A stretch of 62,313 nucleotides of DNA. It comes from Paraburkholderia sp. CNPSo 3274 (GTDB lineage: Bacteria; Pseudomonadota; Gammaproteobacteria; Burkholderiales; Burkholderiaceae). A model generated the notes under the pieces. The model was not told the DNA's origin and ran no database searches. It was given only the letters and a program-made list of their open reading frames with translations. Position 1 is the first letter of the stretch. Each line of letters opens with the position of its first letter. Shown here one piece after another: positions 44,294 to 52,835 of this stretch. A program made the translations under genes and the position numbers. The DNA lies in assembly GCF_024206475.1 (NCBI RefSeq), contig NZ_JAMBPR010000053.1, forward strand, positions 1 to 62,313. The letters run 5' to 3'.

Positions 44294-44560
44294 AATATCA
44301 CTCCATTGCTGATAAATGGATCCGCATTCGAATAACACGATTTGGTGGTTTCCCGCTGCTCCGACATGCAGCACGCCGTAGCGCATGCAATGCGTTATAT
44401 CAATTTACCGGGCGATCGGTTTTCTGGCCGCGCGCACAGGATGGGAACCTCCGATAAACAACGCATTGCGCGTATTGGCGCAAGGCAACAATCCGTGGCT
44501 TACCGGGCATTTCGGTCGAGGCGATTGAATTGGCCATTTAGCGGTGCGCGGCCGTCAGCA

Positions 44561-44719
44561 TCAGAAGCTGAGCGCGATCCCAAGCGAAGCGCCTGTTATG
44601 TCCTTGCCAAACGCGTAGCGACCCACGATCCGCAGTCGCGAAAACAGCTTTGTCACCGCACCCGTGTCGATCTCGATCCCGACACCGAGCGACGTCAAAT
44701 GGAATCGCGCCCCGACTTC
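44561..44719 (-). pseudogene. C-terminal remnant of an outer-membrane beta-barrel protein
   Basis: The last 52 codons before the stop at 44561 read LTSLGVGIEIDTGAVTKLFS, then RLRIVGRYAFGKDITGASLG and IALSF. Alternating hydrophobic strands, Gly turns and a terminal aromatic Phe are typical of the end of an autotransporter or other barrel. Nothing upstream continues the barrel, so only a stump remains. It lies in an otherwise empty 840-bp region between the response regulator and the formylglycine enzyme. Which barrel family is unsure. Confidence 0.45.
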
Positions 44720-44842
44720 ACAGACATCGTGGTCCTCACGCCTGAACACCTCAAAAGACTCCGACCATGCAGTGGTCCGGGAATGTCGGAATGCGAAACA
44801 CGGAAGTTCCACCCGCGAGTTTCACGCATGCAATGGCGCGGT

Positions 44843-44875
44843 ACCATAGGGAAACGGGGGCAACTGACGTTGCAC
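44843..44875 (+). promoter_or_regulatory. Variant GGGCAA/TTGC motif
   Basis: CATAGGGAAACGGGGGCAAC leads into GACGTTGCAC, so GGGCAA (44858-44863) and TTGCAC (44870-44875) are spaced by six. It starts with the same ATAGGGA as the sites near 41460 and 41565. Weaker match than the others. Confidence 0.4.
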
Positions 44876-44934
44876 AATCGGGCAGAGTTCGGCTCCGGCT
44901 GCCCATGATGCGATGCACATGTGTCGACCCTGAA

Positions 44935-44961
44935 TTGCCCTGAGGGGCAGTCCGGTTGCCC
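44935..44961 (+). promoter_or_regulatory. GGGCAR-N5-TTKCCC motif upstream of the formylglycine enzyme gene
   Basis: TTGCCC (44935-44940) then GGGCAG (44945-44950), TCCGG, TTGCCC (44956-44961). It aligns gap-free over 27 bases with the site at 15950-15976 and lies 175 bp upstream of the start at 45137. It is the best candidate for a regulator site linking the two-component genes to the sulfatase genes. Confidence 0.5.
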
Positions 44962-45136
44962 TTTTTACCGATAGCAAAAGCGCGGGGCCGCTCCGATACT
45001 GAGCGCCGGTACGTTGCTTGCGTGGCGCGCGGCGCGCGGCGATCGCACGAGCACGCAGAGCGTCCGAGCCGCACTGTCCCGCCGTTTCAGCACTTTGCGA
45101 ACTTACTGCCGACACAGTCCAACGTTCCGACTCATC

Positions 45137-46123
45137 ATGGCCCATCCCGCACCTGAAGCGACCCACGCCACCTGTGACACTGCCTCGCCAGCTGAATCGC
45201 CGGGTATGGTCCGCATTGCGGGCGGCACGTTCCTGATGGGCTCGAATCATCACTACCCGGAAGAAGCGCCGGCGCACAAGGTGCGCGTTCGCGGCTTCTG
45301 GATGGATCGCCATACGGTGACGAACGACCAGTTCAAGGTATTCGTGGACGCCACCGGATACGTCACCTGCGCCGAGCGGCCGGCGAACCCCGACGACTAT
45401 CCGGGCGCGCTACCCGAGATGCTGGAGCCGTCTTCCGTGATGTTTGCCAAACCCTCGCGCCGCGTCGACCTGCGCAATCACTACAACTGGTGGGCCTACA
45501 CCCGGGGCGCGGACTGGCGGCATCCGCGCGGCCCGGAGAGCTCGCTCGAAGGGCTTGGCGACCACCCCGTGGTACACGTTGCTTACGAAGACGCGGCAGC
45601 GTATGCGCGCTGGGCGGGCAAGGATCTGCCGACCGAAGCCGAATGGGAATTCGCCGCGCGCGGCGGTCTGGACGGCGCGGAGTTCGTGTGGGGCGACGAG
45701 TTCACGCCGCAAGGCAGGCAAATGGCCAATACGTGGCAAGGCGAGTTTCCATGGCAGAACCTGGTGGAAGACGGTTACGAGTGGACCGCGCCGGTCGGTT
45801 CATATCCGCCTAACGGCTACGGCCTTTACGACATGGCCGGCAACGTGTGGGAGTGGACGAGCGACTGGTACCAGGACCACGGGAAGATCGTCAAGGCGTG
45901 CTGCACGCTGGACAACCCGCGCGGCGGAACCGTCGAGTCGAGCGTCGATCCGCGTACGCCACAGCTCACGATACCGCGCAAGGTGATGAAGGGCGGCTCG
46001 TACCTTTGCGCACCGAACTACTGCAGGCGTTACCGGGCCGCCGCCAGAATGGCGCAGCCCGTCGATACGTCCACGTGCCACGTGGGCTTTCGTTGCGTCG
46101 TGCGCGACAACGGTTCCGGTTGA
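45137..46123 (+). CDS. Formylglycine-generating enzyme (sulfatase maturase, SUMF1-type)
   Basis: A 328-residue oxidase that converts the active-site cysteine of sulfatases to formylglycine. The whole family pattern is visible: MVRIAGGTFLMGS, PVTNDQF-like segment HTVTNDQFKVFVDATGY, HPVVHVAYEDAAAYARWAGK, DLPTEAEWEFAARGG, DMAGNVWEWTSDWYQ and VMKGGSYLCAPNYCRRYR. The two redox cysteines that bind copper (Cys291 and Cys296, matching human Cys336 and Cys341) are present, so it should be active. ATG 45137 was chosen; upstream codons have no family resemblance. No signal peptide, so it acts in the cytoplasm on the nascent sulfatase encoded 97 bp downstream, which carries a cysteine-type motif. Confidence 0.93.
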   Translation: MAHPAPEATHATCDTASPAESPGMVRIAGGTFLMGSNHHYPEEAPAHKVRVRGFWMDRHTVTNDQFKVFVDATGYVTCAERPANPDDYPGALPEMLEPSSVMFAKPSRRVDLRNHYNWWAYTRGADWRHPRGPESSLEGLGDHPVVHVAYEDAAAYARWAGKDLPTEAEWEFAARGGLDGAEFVWGDEFTPQGRQMANTWQGEFPWQNLVEDGYEWTAPVGSYPPNGYGLYDMAGNVWEWTSDWYQDHGKIVKACCTLDNPRGGTVESSVDPRTPQLTIPRKVMKGGSYLCAPNYCRRYRAAARMAQPVDTSTCHVGFRCVVRDNGSG

Positions 46124-46182
46124 ATCCCAGAGGAGAAATGGCCTCTCGCATACCTGTCGGCGACGGGGTCCGGGGGAGATCC

Positions 46183-46200
46183 GCTACCGTCTACGGTAGC
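46183..46200. repeat. 18-bp stem-loop palindrome before the sulfatase ribosome site
   Basis: GCTACCGT-CT-ACGGTAGC (46183-46200) forms an 8-bp perfect stem with a 2-base centre, seven bases before the AAAGGAG ribosome site of the sulfatase. It could be an operator or a processing or translation-control hairpin in the maturase-sulfatase mRNA. Confidence 0.5.
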
Positions 46201-46220
46201 TCTACGCAAAGGAGTGTTCC

Positions 46221-47732
46221 ATGGCGGGCAAAAGGAAACCTAACTTCCTGATCCTCTGGGGCGACGACATCGGCCAGTCCAATCTCAGCATCTTCACGAA
46301 GGGGATAATGGGCTATCGCACACCCAACATCGACAGCATCGGCGAGGATGGGTTGGTGTTCACCGACTACTACGGCGAACAGAGTTGCACCGCAGGCCGC
46401 GCGTCGTTCATCACGGGACAGTGCGGCCTGCGCACGGGACTGACCAAGGTCGGGCTGCCCGGCGCGCCGCTCGGCATGCGTGCAGAGGATCCGAATATCC
46501 CCGAACTGCTCAAGGATCTCGGTTATAGCACCGGCCAGTTCGGCAAAAACCATTTCGGCGACCGCGACGAGCATCTTCCAACGATGCATGGCTTCGATGA
46601 GTTCTTCGGCAACCTCTATCACCTCAACGCAGAAGAAGAACCGGAACTGCCGGACTATCCCGATCCCAAGGAGTTTCCCAACTTCCGCAAGAACTATGGC
46701 CCGCGCGGCGTGCTGCACTGCTGGTCCGACGGCAAGGGCGGCCAGAAGATCGACACCACGGGCCCGCTGACCAAAGATCGGATGAAAACCGTGGACACCG
46801 AATTCCTAGCGGCTGCAAAGGAATTCATCCAGAAAGCGCACAAGGAGGACAAGCCTTTCTTCCTCTGGTTCAACACCTCGCACATGCATTTCCGTACGCA
46901 TATCGAGGACCACATTCGCGGCCAGGCAGGTCGTTGGCAGTCCGAATATCACGACTGCATGGTCGAACACGACAAGCATATCGGCGAGATGCTCGCGCTG
47001 CTCGACGAACTGGGCATTGCCGACAGCACGATGGTCATGTACAGCACCGACAACGGTCCGCACATGAACTCGTGGCCCGACGCCGGCATGACGCCGTTTC
47101 GCAACGAGAAGAACTCCAACTGAGAAGGCGCGTACCGCGTGCCCTGCCTCGTGCGCTGGCCGGGGGTCATCGAGCCGGGCACGGTGTGCAACGAGATCGT
47201 GAGCCATCTCGACTGGCTGCCCACCATCGTGGAGGCAGCCGGCAATCCGGACGTCAACGAGGAGCTAAAGAAGGGCTTCAAGGCCAACGGCAAGGACTTC
47301 AAGGTGCATCTGGACGGCTTCAGCCTGCTGCCCTACTTCACCGGCAAGGCAAAGAAGCCGCAGCGAAAGGGCTTCTTCTATTTCACCGACGATGGCGACC
47401 TCGCGTGTCTGCGATTCGACAACTGGAAGGTCGTCTTCATGGAGCAGCGCACGACCGGCACGCTGAAGATATGGGCCGAACCGCTTGTCACCCTGCGCGT
47501 GCCGAAGATCTTCAACCTGCTCACGGACCCCTACGAGCGGGCCGACATCACATCCAATACCTACTACGACTGGCTGCTCGATCACGTATTCATCCTCGTG
47601 CCCGCGCAGGCCGGCGTGGCAGAATTCCTGCAGACGTTCAAGGAATTCCCGCCACGCCAGAAAGCGGCCAGCTTCGGCGTGGACCAGGTGGTCGAAAAGA
47701 TGATGGACGCCGCCGGCGGCGGCCATCGCTAG
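46221..47732 (+). pseudogene. Arylsulfatase (type I) interrupted by one in-frame TGA
   Basis: A 504-codon sulfatase reading frame broken only by TGA at 47121-47123. Metal ligands Asp15/Asp16 (LWGDDIG), the modification site Cys56 in CTAGR (family C-x-P-S-R), FGKNHFGDRDEHLPTMHGFD and YSTDNGPHMNSWPDAG are intact in the first 300 residues. The second part resumes in the same frame (EGAYRVPCLVRWPGVIEPG, CNEIVSHLDWLPTIVEAAG) to 47732. The stop falls where relatives have Trp (NSNWEGAYR), so a single TGG to TGA change explains it. The halves are otherwise undecayed, so the mutation is recent, or the stop is read through, or it is a sequencing error. No signal peptide. Confidence 0.85.
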
Positions 47733-47776
47733 CGTGCCTTCGGGACGTGTTTTAATGCGTTAGTGCGTTAGTGCAG

Positions 47777-47812
47777 CCCCCGGGTGGCGTTCGTCTGCGC
47801 GCCGCCCGGGGG
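47777..47812. repeat. GC-rich stem-loop between sulfatase and transporter genes
   Basis: CCCCCGGG (47777-47784) pairs with CCCGGGGG (47805-47812), and GGCG (47786-47789) with CGCC (47800-47803), around a 10-base loop. It follows a doubled TGCGTTAG (about 47757-47772). There is no T-run, so it may be a Rho-type or processing structure rather than a simple terminator. Confidence 0.45.
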
Positions 47813-47830
47813 TTCATCGGCAGGATATCC

Positions 47831-48694
47831 ATGGACGCCAAGGCCCTGATTCTCCTCGCGCTCCAGTGCGCCATTGCGGGCACGGTCTTCACCTACGGTC
47901 TGCAGGCAACGCGCGACGACCTCCTTTACATCGCGCACCGCCCCGGACTACTCCTGCGCTCGCTCATCGCCATGCTGGTGATCATGCCGCTCATCGTGGT
48001 TGCGTGCGTGTATTACCTCCAGTTGCCGCAGCCGACCGCGGTCGTGCTGATCGCGCTCGCCATCTCCCCGGTGCCGCCGTTGTTGCCGAGAAAACACAAG
48101 AAAGCAGGCGGCGTCGCGCCCTACGGCCTCGGTTTGCTCGTCGTGCTCGCGCTGGTTTCGATCGTCACGGTGCCGCTCTCGGTAGCGGTCCTGAAATGGC
48201 TCTTTGCCGAGGCGCTAGCTGTCGAGCCAGTTGCGATCATGAAAATCGTGCTGACCATGATCATCGCCCCCCTCGCGGCGGGCATGCTGGTCTCGAAGCT
48301 CGCCCCGGGCGCGGCGCAGCACCTGCTCACGCCAGTGCGGCTCGTGGCGACGGTGCTGCTGTTCGCGGGCATACTCGCCCTGCTGGCGGGCACCTGGCAT
48401 GCAATCTGGTCAGTCACCGGCCACTGGACGGTACTCGCCATTGTTGCCTTCGTGATCGCGGGGCTGACCGTCGGCCACTGGCTCGGCGGCCCCGAACAAA
48501 AGCACGCGTCGGTACTTGCACTGTCCACCGCGTCGCGCCATCCCGCCATCGCGCTGTCCATCTCCGCGGTCAACTTTCCCGGCGAGCAGTTCGCGCCGAC
48601 GGTCGCGCTCTATCTCATCCTCTGCACGATTCTGGCCATTCCGTACGTGAAATGGCAACGCAGCCGCTCGGCCCCTTCGTCCGGCTCGCCCTGA
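47831..48694 (+). CDS. BASS-like (bile acid:sodium symporter superfamily) membrane transporter
   Basis: A 287-residue inner-membrane protein with eight to nine hydrophobic segments (ALILLALQCAIAGTVFTYGL, SLIAMLVIMPLIVVACVYYL, IMKIVLTMIIAPLAAGMLVS, VLLFAGILALLAGTWHAI). The motif ASVLALSTASRHPAIALSIS matches the signature of the BASS/arsenite-permease-like superfamily, which moves organic anions or sulfated compounds with sodium. AGGAT lies seven bases before ATG 47831. It follows the sulfatase by 98 bp. A role in moving a sulfated or desulfated organic anion fits the neighbourhood but is inferred. Confidence 0.78.
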   Translation: MDAKALILLALQCAIAGTVFTYGLQATRDDLLYIAHRPGLLLRSLIAMLVIMPLIVVACVYYLQLPQPTAVVLIALAISPVPPLLPRKHKKAGGVAPYGLGLLVVLALVSIVTVPLSVAVLKWLFAEALAVEPVAIMKIVLTMIIAPLAAGMLVSKLAPGAAQHLLTPVRLVATVLLFAGILALLAGTWHAIWSVTGHWTVLAIVAFVIAGLTVGHWLGGPEQKHASVLALSTASRHPAIALSISAVNFPGEQFAPTVALYLILCTILAIPYVKWQRSRSAPSSGSP

Positions 48695-48704
48695 AGGAAA
48701 CGCC

Positions 48705-49166
48705 ATGCCCACCCCTCACGACCGCGAAACTGCCTCCATACCGGACACCGATTTGTCGGCGCCCCTGAAGCCCGACGAAGGCACACTACAAACGCGGGCG
48801 CGCACCTCACTCGCAATCGAGCGCACGTTTCTCGCCGCCGAACGCACGCTGATGGCGTGGCTGCGAACCGCGCTGTCGATGATCGGCTTCGGCTTCACGC
48901 TGGCGAAGTTCTTCGAGTACGTGGAGAGCCAGAAGGGTGCGCCCATTGTCGGGCACTTCGGTGCGACCTGGTCGCCACGCGCGGTCGGCACGACCATGGT
49001 CGTGATCGGGACCGTGGCCTTGCTGGTCGCAGTCGTCCAGCATAAGCTCCGCGTCAACGCATTGCGGCGAGAGGGACTCTTGCCGCAGTGGAATCTCGCT
49101 TACTGGGTCGGGATTGCCGTTGCCGCGCTCGGCGCATTTGCACTCGGTACGCTGGTGCTGGACTGA
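48705..49166 (+). CDS. DUF202 membrane protein (YidH-like)
   Basis: A 153-residue inner-membrane protein of the DUF202/YidH family. The soluble N-terminal 40 residues are followed by the family motif ERTFLAAERTLMAWLRTALS and three membrane helices (GTTMVVIGTVALLVAVVQ and YWVGIAVAALGAFALGTLVL are the last two). It starts ten bases after the transporter gene, with AAGGAA before the ATG, and so is in the same operon. Function is unknown. Confidence 0.88.
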   Translation: MPTPHDRETASIPDTDLSAPLKPDEGTLQTRARTSLAIERTFLAAERTLMAWLRTALSMIGFGFTLAKFFEYVESQKGAPIVGHFGATWSPRAVGTTMVVIGTVALLVAVVQHKLRVNALRREGLLPQWNLAYWVGIAVAALGAFALGTLVLD

Positions 49167-49217
49167 TCTTCGATGGGACATGGCGGCCCCATGCCCCGCC
49201 TCGTCACGCTCAGACAT

Positions 49218-49385
49218 AGACCCTTGAGCCGCCCTGGCGAGCATCTGCGCGAGAGACGCGCAATGCGCCTGCGGTACGTCAACAACGAAAAGCGAATCGC
49301 GAACCGCCCGCGCGAAGTCGAAGCGCCCTTCCAGCCATCCATCCGACGCTGCCTCTGAGGTCATCACGATATTGCGCCTATTGGC
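49218..49385 (-). pseudogene. Remnant related to the unknown protein at 23823-24416
   Basis: A minus-strand frame reads RRNIVMTSEAASDGWLEGRF, then DFARAVRDSLFVVDVPQ and LAQMLARAAQGS. It matches residues about 122-180 of the unknown CxxC protein beside the alkylsulfatase (RRSNVVITSEAALRAWLSGR, then LILIDAPDAAVALLKRMLST) at most positions. The N-terminal two thirds, including the CxxC, is missing, and after 49218 the frame runs antisense into the DUF202 gene. Only the tail of a second family member survives, next to a second sulfatase cluster. Confidence 0.7.
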
Positions 49386-49390
49386 ACTCG

Positions 49391-49407
49391 GGGCAACCCG
49401 TTTTCCC
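49391..49407 (+). promoter_or_regulatory. GGGCAR-N5-TTKCCC motif beside the unknown-family remnant
   Basis: GGGCAA-CCCGT-TTTCCC (49391-49407), the same 6-5-6 layout as the sites at 15960, 41576 and 44945. It lies immediately upstream of the remnant at 49218-49385. Confidence 0.45.
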
Positions 49408-49856
49408 TTAGTGACGACGGACTGACATTTAATCTGGATACCAAATCAATTGCCAAGCGATCCGTGTTCCCGCACTGCATTGTTACGCGCGCCGACATTG
49501 CGCCGCCCTCCCCGTTCTGATAGGTGTGTGTTACCAGCATAAGCGCTACAGTTTGCATTGAGGGTGCCCCCGCGTCCTCTCTTCACGTCTCCTCAAACCT
49601 CTTGCCCGCCTTGTGCGGGTATTTTTTTGTCTTGGCAACGGATTGCACCGCCCACGCGCATGCGACACGCAATTGCCTGGGATTCCTTTCCATAACACCC
49701 GGCGAAATCGGCACTCCCCATCGACGCAATTCGCATAAAACCCATTATTTGGGATACCGGATGATCAGTGTTTACACGAATGGGTTAAGGTGCCGCTCTT
49801 TTCATAATATCAACGCACTAAAAGCGGCGGTACGAGACTACTCCACAGGAGGCACC
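49408..49856. other. Intergenic region before the arabino-oligosaccharide ABC operon
   Basis: About 450 bp. It contains a terminator (49605-49628) and an AT-rich stretch (CTCTTTTCATAATATCAACG, about 49796-49815) that probably includes the operon's -10 region. No gene is convincing; an open frame from 49524 merely runs into the ATPase gene. A short transcript ending at the terminator, such as a small RNA, could lie in about 49440-49628. Confidence 0.5.
49605..49628 (+). terminator. Rho-independent terminator without an assigned gene
   Basis: CCCGC (49605-49609) and GCGGG (49615-49619) with a 5-base loop, followed by TATTTTTTT (49620-49628). It lies over 400 bp after the DUF202 stop, so it may end that operon's transcript or an unseen small RNA. 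Confidence 0.6.
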
Positions 49857-50934
<1,078 letters not shown>

Positions 50935-50945
<11 letters not shown>

Positions 50946-51861
50946 CCGCTCGCTCGCCATGCCGCTGCCGGAAACGCGCGAGGGGCGGCGGCGCAACCTG
51001 CGCGCGCCATGGTCCAATGCGCTATTCGTGCTGCCGTTCCTCATCGTCTACGTGCTGTTGCTGATCGTTCCGTTGTGCTTTGGCTGGTGGCTCAGCCTTG
51101 AACGCGTGGACCTGCTCGCCGGCACGAGCGAGTTCATCGGCATTCGCAACTATCTCGATCTCACCCTCGATCCGATTTTCCGCGGCGCCCTGCGCAACAC
51201 GTTCTACTTCGTCATCCTCACGGTTCCTGTTTTCGTGCTGCTCGGCCTCGCGCTCGCGCTGGTGCTGAACCGACCCGGCCGCTTCGGCGCGGCGCTGCGC
51301 GCGCTCTTTTTCGGCTCTTCCGTGTTATCGGTCACAATCGTCACGCTGGTCTGGAAACTCGTGATGATGCCCGGCAACGGCCTGCTCGCCGACATGAGCC
51401 ACGCGCTCAATTTTCCGGAATTCGTTCCGCTGATGCACGAGGCCACCGCGCTGCCCGCCATCGCCGTCGTCACGGTCTGGTGGATCATGGGCCTGCCAAT
51501 GATGCTATTCCTGGCCGCGCTCCAGCAGATACCGCAGGAGCTTTACGAAGCCGCGGCGCTCGACAGCGCCTCGCGCTGGCGCACATTCACGAAGATCACG
51601 CTGCCTTCCATCTGGCGCACTGTTGCGCTCGTGGCCGTGATCGAAGCGGTGCTGCAGTTTCAGTTGTTCGGCCAGGCCCAGTTGCTCACGGACGGCGGCC
51701 CGAACAATTCCACACGCCCGCTCGTGCAATTTATCTACGAAACCGGCTTCCGCCAATGGTCGTTCGGCTATTCCGCTGCAGCGGCGCAAGTGCTGTTCGC
51801 GCTGATGCTGATCGGCGTGGTTGCGCAGGCCTGGCTTCTGCGCAAGAAGGAGAAGGCATGA
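50935..51861 (+). CDS. Sugar ABC permease 1 (MalF/UgpA type)
   Basis: A 308-residue inner-membrane subunit with six hydrophobic segments. The coupling motif that docks the ATPase, EAAALDSASRWRTFTKITLP, is near residue 210. The ends are typical: LFVLPFLIVYVLLLIVPLCF in helix 1 and QVLFALMLIGVVAQAWLL in the last. ATG 50935 overlaps the ATPase gene; ATG 50959 is possible. Its stop overlaps the next start (ATGA). Confidence 0.9.
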
Positions 51862-52721
51862 GCACGCTCGCTTTTGAAACACGCTCGCGCGGCTCGCTAA
51901 CGGGCCGCATGGGCGACCGCCTGATGCTGGGCGCCGTGGTCGTGCTCGCGCTGCTTTGGATCACCCCGCTCGTCTGGGTGCTGTGCCTCTCGTTCAAGCC
52001 GAATGCGTTTCTCGAACAGCACACCGACGTGCTCTTTTCGGCGCCCTTCACGCTGCAGAACTACACGAACATCCTCAACACCTCGGCGGTGGGCGGGTGG
52101 CTCGTCAACAGCCTCATCGTTTCGATCGGTCAGACGCTGCTCACGCTCGTGATCGCCTCGCTTGCGGGCTATGGCTTCGCGCGCACCGAGTTTCCCGGCA
52201 AGCGCTATCTCTATGTGCTTTGCCTCTGTGGTCTCGCGGTGCCCGAGCAGGCGCTCGTCATTCCGCTGCACCATATCTTCGCCACGCTCGACTGGCACAA
52301 CACCTACGGCGCGCTGATCCTGCCGCGCCTCGCCTCGCCGTTCGGCGTGTATCTCATGACGCAGTACTTCAAGGCCGTGCCCATCGAGATCGAAGAGGCC
52401 GCCTTGCTCGACAATGCTTCGCGCTTCAAGGTGTTCTGGCGCGTCGTGCTGCCGCTGTCGCTGCCGGCGCAGGCCACGCTCGCCATCTTCACGTTTCTCA
52501 GTGCGTGGAACGACTATCTCTGGCCGCTCGTCTCCGCATCGAAGCCCGAGATGTACACGCTGACGATCGGGCTCGCTTCCACGCAAGGCAATTTCGCGCA
52601 ATCCGAGGGCATTGGCTACCTCATGGCACAAGCCGTTTTCGCCGGCTTGCCCATTTTCGTGCTGTATCTGTTCTTCCAGAAGTACATCGTGGCAGCCGTA
52701 GCTGGCACCGCGGTTCGATAG
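51858..52721 (+). CDS. Sugar ABC permease 2 (MalG/UgpE type)
   Basis: A 287-residue inner-membrane subunit with six membrane helices (MLGAVVVLALLWITPLVWVL, SLIVSIGQTLLTLVIASLAG). The EAA loop reads EIEEAALLDNASRFKVFWRV. It pairs with permease 1 in the CUT1-type importer, starts inside the preceding stop (ATGA) and is followed after 114 bp by the binding protein. Confidence 0.9.
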   Translation: MSTLAFETRSRGSLTGRMGDRLMLGAVVVLALLWITPLVWVLCLSFKPNAFLEQHTDVLFSAPFTLQNYTNILNTSAVGGWLVNSLIVSIGQTLLTLVIASLAGYGFARTEFPGKRYLYVLCLCGLAVPEQALVIPLHHIFATLDWHNTYGALILPRLASPFGVYLMTQYFKAVPIEIEEAALLDNASRFKVFWRVVLPLSLPAQATLAIFTFLSAWNDYLWPLVSASKPEMYTLTIGLASTQGNFAQSEGIGYLMAQAVFAGLPIFVLYLFFQKYIVAAVAGTAVR

Positions 52722-52835
52722 GCGGTGACCCCAAAGCACGTATCGACCGGTCGCCTTTGATTCGCAGTACAAATAAAACGATCCACTGGGAGCACGTGAA
52801 CAGCGTGCCAGCGGGGTCTTGCACAGGAGAGAGAC

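Noticed and set aside
47121..47123. Selenocysteine or recoded TGA in the sulfatase
   Set aside because: The expected residue is Trp, no SECIS-like hairpin was seen right after the codon, and other broken genes nearby make a plain nonsense mutation likelier.
49381..49400. Sigma-54 promoter reading of TTGGCACTCGGGGCAA
   Set aside because: TGGCAC is present, but the -12 element GC at the right spacing (TTGCA-like) is missing; it fits the GGGCAR motif better.
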